This document shows positions 20,649 through 30,072 of a stretch of DNA of 64,000 nt, piece by piece. The stretch comes from Nectonema munidae (taxonomy: Eukaryota; Nematomorpha; Nectonematoida; Nectonematidae): positions 1 through 64,000 of the forward strand of contig JAUIRK010000461.1 in assembly GCA_030549495.1 (NCBI GenBank). The letters run 5' to 3'. The notes under the pieces are model-generated. The model was not told the DNA's origin and made no database searches. It saw nothing but the letters and a program-made list of their open reading frames with translations. Made by a program: the position numbers and the translations under genes. Position 1 is the stretch's first letter. Each line of letters opens with the position of its first letter.

Positions 20649-21569
20649 ATGGAATTTGAGACTAATGATCTTCATCAGTGGCTAGAACTTTCTAAAAAAT
20701 GTAAATTTCTTTCAGAATCACAAATCAAAAAACTTTGTCACATTTTAACAGATATTTTGATCACAGAACCAACTGTCAAATCAGTAAGTACGCCCATATG
20801 TGTGTGTGGAGACATTCATGGCCAGTTCTACGATTTAGAGAAGTTATTTGAAGAAGGCGGTCAAATCCCGGACACAAATTACTTATTTTTAGGAGACTTT
20901 GTTGATCGAGGATATTATAGTTTAGAAACGATAACGAGATTACTAATACTAAAAGCAATTTGGCCAGATAAAATAACACTAATCAGAGGAAACCACGAAA
21001 CAAGACAAACAACTAAAATATATGGCTTTTATGATGAATGCCTGACCAAATACGGAAATGGAGAAGTATGGCGACGAATTACGCAAATTTTTGACCTGCT
21101 ACCTCTGGCCGTCGTGATTGACGGCGAAATTTTTGGAGTTCATGGTGGCCTATCTCCACAAGCGAATACGATTGATTTAATTCGCACGATATATCGCAAT
21201 TGCGAAGTTCCAACCAATGGCATGTACTGTGATTTGCTGTGGTCTGATCCAGATGAAATCGAGGATTGGGGAATGTCACCTAGAGGAGCAGGATTTCTTT
21301 TTGGCCTGAAGCCAACACAACGCTTCTTGCATAAAAATGCTCTATCCTTGATTTGCCGGGCCCATCAGCTCGTGAATGAAGGCTACAAGTACATGTTTAA
21401 TGATAAACTGGTCACGATATGGTCAGCACCTAACTATTGTTACAGATGTGGCAACGTTGCTTCCATTCTCAACATTAAATCTCCTCAAGAGTGCATTCCA
21501 ATTGTGTTTAGTGCTGTTCCTGAAAGCGACCGTGTTGTGCCCAAGTCAACTTCTTTATACTTTTTATAG
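20649..21569 (+). CDS. PPP6C: Serine/threonine protein phosphatase 6 catalytic subunit
   Basis: 306 residues in a single exon (human PPP6C is 305). All PPP signature motifs are intact: GDIHGQ (54-59), GDFVDRG (82-88), GNHE (114-117), HGGLSP (165-170), ICRAHQLV, and [11 protein letters not shown]. The metal ligands and catalytic His are therefore present. The N-terminal [20 protein letters not shown] resembles PP6, and the C-terminus SLYFL is close to the PP6 TPYFL ending, retaining the terminal Leu that is carboxymethylated in the PP2A/4/6 group. The PP6 holoenzyme works in cell-cycle and DNA-damage signalling in cytoplasm and nucleus. Lack of introns could mean a retrocopy, but the frame is intact and compact intronless neighbours exist. 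PP4 is the alternative. An AATAAA lies 55 nt after the stop. Confidence 0.93.
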   Translation: MEFETNDLHQWLELSKKCKFLSESQIKKLCHILTDILITEPTVKSVSTPICVCGDIHGQFYDLEKLFEEGGQIPDTNYLFLGDFVDRGYYSLETITRLLILKAIWPDKITLIRGNHETRQTTKIYGFYDECLTKYGNGEVWRRITQIFDLLPLAVVIDGEIFGVHGGLSPQANTIDLIRTIYRNCEVPTNGMYCDLLWSDPDEIEDWGMSPRGAGFLFGLKPTQRFLHKNALSLICRAHQLVNEGYKYMFNDKLVTIWSAPNYCYRCGNVASILNIKSPQECIPIVFSAVPESDRVVPKSTSLYFL

Positions 21570-21623
21570 AATAGTCTTTTCTAAATCCAAATGTAACATC
21601 TTTAACACATGTATTTTATTTTT

Positions 21624-21629
21624 AATAAA
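21624..21629 (+). terminator. Polyadenylation signal of PPP6C
   Basis: AATAAA 55 nt downstream of the PPP6C stop codon, in T-rich sequence. Confidence 0.55.
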
Positions 21630-22905
21630 CTTTAGCGAAATATATGCAAATATTTTATTAAATTGATCATTTTATTTTAATTATTGACTTTTACAAATTT
21701 AGCTAATAATAATTTTAATTGCATATAGCTATTATTTATTACTTTTTTACTCTCTTATAGCAAAACTTTTGCTAAATTAAACAATTTAATTGTCAAATGC
21801 GATTATATTCGTAGAGCTAACCCTTTAATGCCAAATGCGACACAAGTGTCACATAGAATAAAAATCGTTTGCTTCAAGTTGTATAAAACTCATTTAAAAA
21901 GATAAGAAGACGATTATTACTTTCCAAATAATTTGCGACACTGGATAAAAGAGACATGCTACTTTCTATTTCTTAAAGTATTTTTTAAATTTATTTCCGA
22001 GCTATATATATAGTATGTAGCGTAATTGCTACATTACTTAGTTTAATTAGATTTCTAGAATATTCAAGTTAAATATTAATTTTAAAAATACCTTACTCAA
22101 TTCATAATTAAATTATATTTAATTATAAAATCTATAATGATTTAAATCAAAAACATGAAGAATTAGATTTTTTCGGAAATGTGAAATTGATACATAATTT
22201 CACATATTCTTACACACTAATTGCGAAAACTAATGAACTGAGATTGGTAACAAAAAAAATAAATTTTTTTTATATGAGTTTTTTTGAGATAATTAAATAG
22301 ATCACTAATTTTGTTAGCATTTTCACACATTTATTTACAGTCTTTTTTTAAAATTGGAAGTGACCATTTTTAAGTGGAAAATTTACAAGAAACTCTGGCC
22401 AAATATGACATTTTTGCTGTTAAATTCAGAATCAGGAGACTTAAGTTTATATATTTTTAGTCGGAAATTCGTTGTACAGTGTTATTTAATAAATTTATGA
22501 TTTTAATACACTAATACCAGCGTTTTCATGCAATTTACATATATTCCATTAGAATCTCTGTATTCTAACATTCTACTTATAATTAAATTTTAAAGCCTTG
22601 CTCTCTTTTACAAAAGGAAACTTCATAGAAAAAAAGGTGTAAAGTGAGCAAGGATTCCCATTTTACAATTAATATATTCAATAATTGATCAATAAATTTA
22701 TTTTACTATAATTACTTTTTTTTATTCGATTTTACTTATTCAAATTTCCAATACACTAAATTTTAGATAGGATATCATAGTTTTAACACCGACTTGTTAA
22801 AATGTTAGATAATGTCAAAAGGATACCAAATAAAAGTTATATGAGTAAATTTTTTATTTGTTCTTTATTTTGCATAGCTTCCCTTTTAAAAATAAAAATT
22901 TTAAT
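21630..22905. other. AT-rich stretch with no recognised gene
   Basis: No domain-bearing frame. At about 21,819 the string CTAACCCTTTAATGCC, followed by a GACACaaGTGTC palindrome, resembles a piggyBac-type end, but the TTAA is imperfect and no partner terminus was seen. Confidence 0.35.
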
Positions 22906-23541
22906 CAGCGTTTCTCAACGTGCTCCATGTGGAGCCCCAATCCGCCCCTTATATTTTTAGAGGGGTTCATAAAAGAATATTTTAAATTTGGAGTCCATCA
23001 AATTTTGCAAAAAGCCCATATTAAAAATAAAATTTTAATGTTTATAAATAAGAACGCTTTGAAATGATATATTATGGCAAAAAGCACAGTTGAGACATGT
23101 GACTGCGTTCCCGTCTTCATATCTTGTTTTGAATCAGGTCTGATACTAAAAGTGATTAAAAAATTTATTTTTAATTATTAGTTTTAAAGCGTTCAGTCGT
23201 ATTCAAAAAGTCGAAACCGACTAAATGTTATTGATATAGGATATTTAAGATGGTCATTGACTTAATTGTAACGTGATATATCATGGCCTCAAGACACAAC
23301 TTCAACGTTTAAACTGAGCAACATATCTTTTCGAATAAAAATGTCAATTTTTTGACTTAATAAAATATTATTTTTTAATAGAAAAGCAGAGTTAAAAATA
23401 TATACTATAAAAAATAGTGAACGCCTTACTCATTCTTATATTTTTGACAAATAAAATTGGCAGCATTAAAAAATAAAGGATCCACAAAAGATTTTTCAGT
23501 TGGAAAAGGGTCCATAAAAGAAAAGAGGTAGAGAATCACTG
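22906..23541. mobile_element. Non-autonomous hAT element, about 636 bp
   Basis: The left end is CAGCGTTTCTCAACGTGC and the right end, reversed, CAGTGATTCTCTACC. Ends reading CAG(C/T)G.TTCTC are typical of hAT elements. Flanks are ATTTTAAT (left) and ATGTAAAT (right), 6 of 8 matching, as expected for an old 8-bp duplication. The interior has no transposase frame. It lies just beyond the SPT4 polyadenylation signal. Confidence 0.65.
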
Positions 23542-23571
23542 ATGTAAATAAAAATTTTAATAAGAAATACA

Positions 23572-23577
23572 TTTATT
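23572..23577 (-). terminator. Polyadenylation signal of SPT4
   Basis: Reverse-strand AATAAA about 80 nt downstream of the SPT4 stop codon (23,657-23,659). Confidence 0.5.
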
Positions 23578-23656
23578 TAACAAGTTTCTCTTCATTTTTC
23601 TAGTTATGCTGTTCGGCGATTCTCGTTAAAGTCCTGTAAAAGTGAATTCAAAAATT

Positions 23657-26386
23657 TCATTTCTTAGACATATCTCGACTTTTATAAGATATTCCTTGGC
23701 TTCGTAGTTCACTGATTATTGAAGGAGGTAGGCGTCCTGTAACTGAAATTGCATAACACCCTCTCGCCATTTTACCTAGTAAAAATGATCAAAAAAAGTA
23801 TTATTTTCAAGAGGTAATACATTATTAATGGTCGACACGTCTATCAGAAGACAACAACACAATCCCCTTGGTAATCGATTTATATGTAAATGTATGCATG
23901 TTTTCGAAGTTGAAAATATTAGTTAATTTTGAGGCCATTTGAATAAAATTAATTAAAGCGTAAATTACAAATATTTTTAGCGTTTGTACAGAACGTTTTA
24001 AATCCGAAGTAACTTGTTTTAGATATACTACAAATTAACGGTAAAATTTTTACTTTTAATTCACTCATTTCCCATTTTGGCTAGATAAAGCTTAGTAGAT
24101 TTTTACGTATTATCTTTTCAATAACTAAAAATACGTAAACTATGTTTTAGATACGAATATAAAACTTCAACACTATACAAGAAATATGAGTGTAAAGAGT
24201 AAAAGTCTGATATATCACACGTGATAAACATTTAGAAGCACGAAAGTTAAGCACATTTAATCATTTAACTAGTATTTGACATAGAACTACTTGTTTATAA
24301 TATTAAAAAATAGCAAGATAAATTTCCAAAGATAGATATTAGAAATTTTAATGTCTTTAATGAAAATTTGTGCTGATTCTAAAATTCTTTTAAAGCAAGG
24401 TTTAGTTATTATTATTATTATTATTAGGGCATTTAAAAGTAAATAAAGTCCACTTTTGATTTCTAATGGCACAAATTCGAAAACACAAAAATTGTCTCAT
24501 TTTATAAGGTTTGGGTAAAAGAAGTCCAAATTATTAGGTCAATAAACGTCAATTTTTGTAAAAATTTAGCAAGCTAACAAATAAAGAACAAGTAATTAAC
24601 AATTTTGGAATTGCTTTTATATACTCAAGAGTTCACAAAGCAACTAAAAATATATTTCCTTTTTATAATTATTTGACAGATTCTTTTTAATATAGGTGAA
24701 CATTTTGACTCCTCCATTTTCACATATAAATAACTTAATTGAAAAAGTAACCTTCGAATCTTACAAAGAAAGATGCATTTGACTTATAAAAAAATCGTAA
24801 TTAAATTTCAAGGAAGTTAATTTTAGACCCGTTATATAATTAAAATAGGCATTTTGCTTTAGATCGAAAATAGGTGTTACTGTTTTACTTTTAAGCATAT
24901 ATAAGAAATGATTTAAAATAAGAGAAAGCATCAACTTAACTGATTATAATAAAAGGTCTAACAAAGAAATGATATAAAATAGAAGGAGGTATCATTCATT
25001 TCATCCATAATATTATTAAAAATGAAATTAATTAATTATAAATTTCGGACTTCATTTGCTTATTTTTATATCAAATTTGTTGAATAAAACAGGCAACAGG
25101 AAATAACCATAGAAAATAAAAAATAGAAGAATGAAAAGTAGTTTTGCCTCCCTACATAAGCAAAAAAGCATTACTTACAATCAACATTTTGTGTTTTTTA
25201 ATGTTTATATTCTTGTATTATACCTGACTTTTACCCTTTTTAAAAATTATGATTCCGTTGATAAAACATTTTTGTTCTTCAGATGATGTTCTTTGATAAA
25301 TTTCAGTTTAGCTCTTTATTATTATTTTTATTAAAAATAGTAAGATTGATTAGATAGTTAGCTTCGAAACAACACGGTCTGGGGTTCGATCGAGCATATA
25401 GCCTTCTTTCTTCATAATTCAACACAAGCGGTGCAATTGAGCTTTGTCGATGAAAACACTAGAAGATAGCCTTACCTTTTAATTACAATCATATTTTTGC
25501 AAAGTGAATTGTTCTGAAAGAATTGAAAAAACAGATGAATTTGAAAGTTGTTTCCGTCGACTTACACTTTCCAAATTAATTATGGTTATAAAGGAGCTGA
25601 TCAAATACACAAAGATTTACCTACCGCAAAGCCATGCAGTGCTTCTCAACCTTTTTAGTCCCCCGGACCCTTTGATTATTTGTTAAAATTTATTCCCTCC
25701 TTCTTTTCCTTTCTAAAATTGTCTACCTCAATATTTACATTCTAAATAATGATAATATAAATGTACCGAAATTCTTGAAATTTTTTATCAGTATTCTGTT
25801 AAGACTTCACATAAAATATTTATATAGTGGAGCTATACACATACAATAACAAATAAAACCGTTGCTTAATTTTTATACTTAAAAAAAGAGTATGTCGATT
25901 TCGTGTCTTAAATTCTTCCTTTTCCACCCATCCCCTACTAACTGTTAAATTCCAGGTAAGAGGGAAATTTCTCCTCCTCTCCTTCGGTTGAGAATAACTA
26001 CGAATCTCAGGAGAATCAATGAAGTCTAAATTATTAAACTCACTCAATTTTTGCCATTTAGCCACCCAGCTTTCTTCAGGAGCCATTAGGCCAATCAAAC
26101 TAGCACAAAAAAATAATGAAAGACTTTAGATATATGAAAAAAATCTAGATAAATACCCATCAAAATTAGAACTTGTACAATCATAAACAGCTTCTCTATT
26201 TTTTTTCAAATGTAAAACTTCTTCACAATTCTCACATCCATTAGCTTCAAATTGGTCAATAGACTAAATAATAATATAAAAAAAATATTTTATCATTTAT
26301 TAAATTTATATTGGAACCTTAATTAATGAGCATAAAAGACATGCTCTCAAATGTTTAAGATCTTTAGGAATTGTCTCAAAGGACAT
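23657..26386 (-). CDS. SUPT4H1: Transcription elongation factor SPT4 (DSIF small subunit), four exons
   Basis: Four minus-strand exons: 26,386-26,318, 26,263-26,157, 26,099-26,044 and 23,775-23,657. They total 351 bp, i.e. 116 residues plus stop (human protein 117). All introns start GT and end AG, and phases fit (0, 2, 1). Exon 1 reads [18 protein letters not shown] and exon 2 [19 protein letters not shown], giving the four Cys of the N-terminal zinc finger (CLLC, CENC). [11 protein letters not shown] continues into exon 3, which carries [14 protein letters not shown]. Exon 4 reads [15 protein letters not shown] and SYKSRD, the SPT5-binding NusG-side end. SPT4 with SPT5 forms DSIF, which controls RNA polymerase II pausing and processivity in the nucleus. 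Introns 1 and 2 are 54 and 57 bp; intron 3 is 2,268 bp and contains transposon debris. Reading straight through exon 3 past GTGAGT gives a misleading 92-residue frame. Confidence 0.93.
25365..25460 (-). mobile_element. tRNA-like SINE fragment, copy 2 (in SPT4 intron 3)
   Basis: The reverse strand carries AGCTCAATTGCACCGCTTGT and a GAAGAAAGAAGGC block matching the SINE-like copy at 20,325-20,430. The tRNA-like box is degraded (CTCGATCGAACCCC). It lies in the large third intron of SPT4, in the same transcriptional direction. Confidence 0.5.
25637..25700 (+). mobile_element. hAT-type left end (CAGTGCTTCTCAACC)
   Basis: CAGTGCTTCTCAACCTTTTT at 25,637 is a classic hAT terminus of the kind found in many metazoan hAT MITEs, here followed by a pyrimidine-rich stretch. 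I did not find the matching right end, so this is probably a truncated element within SPT4 intron 3. Confidence 0.45.
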
Positions 26387-26471
26387 AATTAATTGGAAGA
26401 CATTTTTTTCTTAGAGAGAAACTAAATAATAATATAACAATAAATTTTAATTACAAATTCTTAATTTTTAT

Positions 26472-27537
26472 GTAGGAATTAGAGATCACATAAGAAGGCA
26501 GACCTCTTTAAAATTTCTAAAAAATGATGAAATGGGAAATACGGCTTGTAAATTGGCTGAGAAAGTTTATATATCCTCCTGTGAAGGGTCAAAATTAAAA
26601 ATACCTGTAAAATTTCAATATATTTTTCCCAAGATAAAATATTTTCAAAATTATTTTTTTAGTGTTTATGGAACTTTTCGTATGCAAAAGATAGTGTCAG
26701 TATCTCAACTACATTATACAATAGATCAGTGCCCGCGCTACCTATATAATTTTGGGGCACGTGCCCCCCCCCCCCCCCTAAAATTTTTGGTTTTGCCCCA
26801 TGCACTTTTTAAAGGAAAAATAAATAAGCAAAAATTGTAAACAATAATCTTATATAAATACTGGTGTATGTGTATGTATAATATGAGATTTCTATAGGTT
26901 TTTATACAGAAGTACTTCATGCTTTTCAGCAAAGTAATATAGGAAATAAATTTTTTGCAAATGTGTTTCTTTGCCCCATTTCAGCCCCCCTTGAAATTTT
27001 GCTTTAGCGCGGGCACTGCAATGGATATCAATTATATTCGCGGAATCGCACGTCAGAATCACCTCCCAGAAAACAAATCATTCTTTAAAAAATAAATTTG
27101 ATTTTAAACAAAAATTGGATGACGCTCATATACATAAAACATGTCGAATATGTGGAAAAAAATTTTCCCATAAGTTTATGGATTTTACTGAAATTGAATC
27201 AGTGTTTAGCAATATTGGATTTGCATATGGCAGAATTATTAATCCCGTTAATGCTGAAAAATATTAGTTAACTCAAGTCCGCTCATGTCAAAATTGGAAT
27301 TTGTATTAAAATATCTACAAAAAGTAAAAAATATATGATAGCTTTTTTTTGTATGAAAATTTACGTGAAAATCCAGAAAATGAGCAGCAGGTTCGTTGCA
27401 ATTTTAAAATGAATTGTCAAAATTACTTAAGGTCTTCTCAAAGAATCAAAGAAGACATAAGTGAACAAATTGAGGCTAAACAAAAGCCAAAGAATATATT
27501 TATGAGCGTTTTCAATAATAGAAAAACGAAAAAATAG
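26472..27537 (+). pseudogene. Unidentified gene divergent from SPT4, split by a hAT MITE
   Basis: After an acceptor-like TTTTTATGTAG (ends 26,474) an open frame reads RDHIRRQTSLKFLKNDEMG and continues through an internal ATG at 26,532 to about 26,726, where a hAT MITE interrupts it. Beyond the MITE a frame from about 27,022 contains HKTCRICGKKFSHKF (a C-x2-C knuckle) and ends at 27,268. A third open frame, 27,349-27,537, ends in a basic NNRKTKK tail. The frames before and after the MITE do not agree directly, so the gene is either spliced across the MITE or broken. Codon content looks protein-coding and the start is divergent from SPT4, so I believe a real gene existed here. I do not recognise the product. 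Confidence 0.4.
26727..27018. mobile_element. hAT MITE with poly-C tract, 292 bp
   Basis: The left end CAGTGCCCGCGCTA and right end TAGCGCGGGCACTG are perfect 14-bp inverted repeats. Flanks CAATAGAT and CAATGGAT match at 7 of 8 positions, an 8-bp hAT target duplication. The interior carries a run of about 17 C (26,764-26,780) followed by TTTTTGGTTTTGCCCC. The same ends occur at 63,436-63,788 and a left end at 51,038. Inserted in the putative gene divergent from SPT4. Confidence 0.9.
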
Positions 27538-28189
27538 TTCCAACAACTTTCCTGATGTAATTCAAATATTATTATATATGTTCTTTTCATAATAAAAATT
27601 ATGGGTCAATAAACAAACAAATAAACTTCAATTTAATATTAAATGAATTTCTTAAATGAGCCAATTTAGGAATATTAGAAAAATGTGTAATAGGCTTTCA
27701 ATAATGAATAAAACTTCCTTAAGATAGTAGATATATCTTTAACCTAAAGCAAAAAAATCAAACAAGACATATGAAAAGTTGTTTTTGATACGAATTCCCC
27801 AGTTAATATTTTTAAGAAATCTTTAGCCACAACCCAAATATTTTTAGGATCTAATTTTTTGTACTTCAATGCTCCTTTTTCTACATATTCTTATTTTCCC
27901 ACATGTTGCTACTCTTCTTTATATCAAAATCTTAATTATGATGAAATCACCTAAGCATTTTTAGTAAATGCTATTAAATTTAACTATTCAAATTTTAACA
28001 TACACTTTTTTGTTAGTAATTTGAAAAATAATCCAAGATACGATGTACATGCCGTATGAAAAAAATAAAGTATATATCACGTGATTAGATTAATTTTTCG
28101 AGTTGGCAAACTTTCATCATCAACATCAAATATTGAAGAAAAAGAAAATTTATCATCTTAAAATTTTCATATACGATTGCTAGGCTGAT
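27538..28189. other. AT-rich stretch with no recognised gene
   Basis: Low-complexity DNA downstream of the putative divergent gene; nothing recognisable on either strand. Confidence 0.4.
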
Positions 28190-28545
28190 CAAACGTGAGA
28201 TTTAGCCAGGACAGTCTTGTTTTTTTCATGTATTTTAAAGACCCGGTCTTTTTTTAAATGTCCTGTTTTTTATAATAAAAAAAAATCAAGAGCATATTGA
28301 CATATGGAATAAAAAAAATGTTTCTGTGCCAGATAGATGAAGAAAAGTTCCTGAACAAACTCAGAAAAACTTTGCATTGTTTTTTCACAGTTGAAAGAAT
28401 ATTTCCCATTATATATAGTATATGGTTAACTGATAAATCTAGAATAAATGTTGAAACTATGAAATCAATGTTAACTGTACGAGAATATTATCCCCTTGTG
28501 TGTGAAAAGTTATATTTCAAAATCACAATTTACTTCGTTAAGTAG
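28190..28545 (+). pseudogene. hAT transposase C-terminal fragment (probable)
   Basis: The frame ending at 28,545 contains WLTDKSRINVETMKSMLTV followed by CEKLYFKI. This resembles the C-terminal dimerisation end of BED/hAT transposases (pattern ..RLSVET.KS.L.VK....C..FY). The upstream 100 bp has a CCGGTCTTTTTTTAAATGTC repeat-like string. It is a short dead fragment, and the assignment rests on about 35 residues. Confidence 0.4.
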
Positions 28546-28555
28546 CATCGTAAAT

Positions 28556-28725
28556 GTAGTGATAAAATATTCGAACATATGCGAACAATATTAAAATCCT
28601 CTATTTTTCAATTATAATGATTATAAAAACATATTTCACTCTTTTAAAGCAATTTCTTTCATTTTGATCATTTATATAGGTAAAAAAAATTACTTCTATT
28701 TTTATGAAATTTTTGATAAAATGGC
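28556..28725 (+). repeat. 165-bp direct repeat, left copy
   Basis: AGTGATAAAATA, ACAATATTAAAATCCTCTAT and the following 130 bp recur at 34,414-34,578 in the same orientation at roughly 85 % identity by eye. The pair brackets the RNase H LINE at 28.7-34.1 kb. Confidence 0.75.
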
Positions 28726-28976
28726 GCTGTGTCTTTCTTTAGATCTCATACCCATACATGATCACAAATCCTCACTTTTTCCTCATTGTTCTTTCTCCTA
28801 AAGTCTCCTTTCCCTGTCACAAGCCTCTTTTTATTATCATTTTAATTATTATTATTTATTTTTTTTAAATAACTTTTAACTGCACTCTATATTATTTCCC
28901 CACCCTACATATTTACATTTTCACCACTTAATCGCTTACTAACCTCCACAACAACCAGTCTCACATCATTCCATTC

Positions 28977-30072
28977 ATGTCTTCTCAAACAAAACGCCCA
29001 AGAAACGATTCCCCTACAACCCCCACATCTTCTCAAATCATCTCCGATTTCTTCGACCAATTTATTTCCAAGACCACACTCCCCGCTAAACACCTCATAA
29101 ACTTTCATATATTAAAATCTGATGTTCTACTCACACATTCAAACAAGATTGAATGTCTCACCAATTCAACTCTCTCTCAAATCGCTCACCCTACACCTAC
29201 TAAAACGTACCCTCAAGCCTCCACTAATGGCACTCAACCATCTCTCACACAACCTAATCCAACAGTGAGCGCACTACCTACATTACACACAATCCCTAAA
29301 CCTAAAAAAACTCTCAATCCAGATCTATCAATTATGCTCACACCACTAGATCCACCCGAAAGTAAAACCGATAAAGCTAACTTCAAAAAAAAACATAATA
29401 AAAAATATGGAAACCCACAAACATCCTATAAACATTAAAAAAACGCCCAGCTCATCTTCAGGAACCCTTCTATTTCAATTCGAAAACAATACACAAAAAG
29501 AAATGGCCATAAAATCACTAGCGAAAAATGGCATCACCGCACACGACATCCCACCTAGTATTCCACGTCTAGTCCTTTCGGGCATCCCCATTTACATCCC
29601 TATTGAAAATATCGCTACCCAATTCCTACATGAGAACTGCTTCCTTAAAGACTTAGGCTCACTAACGTCAATTAAACAATTAGGCAAAAAGGGCTTGTAC
29701 TCCTACACTATATCATTTCAAACATCCACCAACACACTTTTCACGCATCTTTGCGAAAATCATAAAATCATTCTAAACTTCACAATTCTTCAGTCCAAAA
29801 CCTTCAAATCACGCCTTACACAATGCGACAACTGTCTAAAATTCCACCATACATCATCAAAATGTTTATTCTCATCTCCACACTGCAACCACTGCGGCAA
29901 CAGTGGTCACTCAATCTCCACATGCATTTTCAATAAAGATCCCTTTAAAATATCATGCTCAAACTGCTATCAGAATCATCCCTCCACATCTGATATATGT
30001 CCTTTTTGCATTCAACACCTTAAAAACCTCAACGAGGCACACACAAATACCATCAAAAACTACATATGCTAA
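28977..30072 (+). pseudogene. LINE ORF1 (nucleic-acid-binding, CCHC knuckles)
   Basis: Starts at ATG 28,977 with a Thr/Pro/Ser/Lys-rich disordered N-terminus ending at 29,438. A second frame from 29,407 overlaps it and carries the conserved part, so at least one frame change is needed. The second frame includes an RRM-like segment and knuckles QCDNCLKFHHTSSKC, HCNHCGNSGHSISTC and CSNCYQNHPSTSDIC. ORF1 proteins of I/R1-type LINEs package the RNA. It ends at 30,072, overlapping the ORF2 start (30,066) by a few bases, the usual compact LINE arrangement. Confidence 0.75.

Noticed and set aside
20649-21569. PPP6C as a processed pseudogene
   Set aside because: Intronless, but the frame and every catalytic motif are intact, no poly(A) remnant is seen at its 3' end, and other host genes here are also intronless.
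21819-21850. piggyBac-type terminus CTAACCCTTTAATGCC
   Set aside because: TTAA is imperfect and no matching opposite end was found.
25820-26098. 92-codon minus-strand open frame as an SPT4 isoform
   Set aside because: It is exon 3 read through the GTGAGT donor into intron 3. The tail does not resemble SPT4, and the true last exon was found at 23,657-23,775 with matching phase.
26738-26932. Gly/Pro-rich frames around the poly-C tracts (also 50,929-51,182)
   Set aside because: Produced by translating homopolymer runs of the hAT MITEs.
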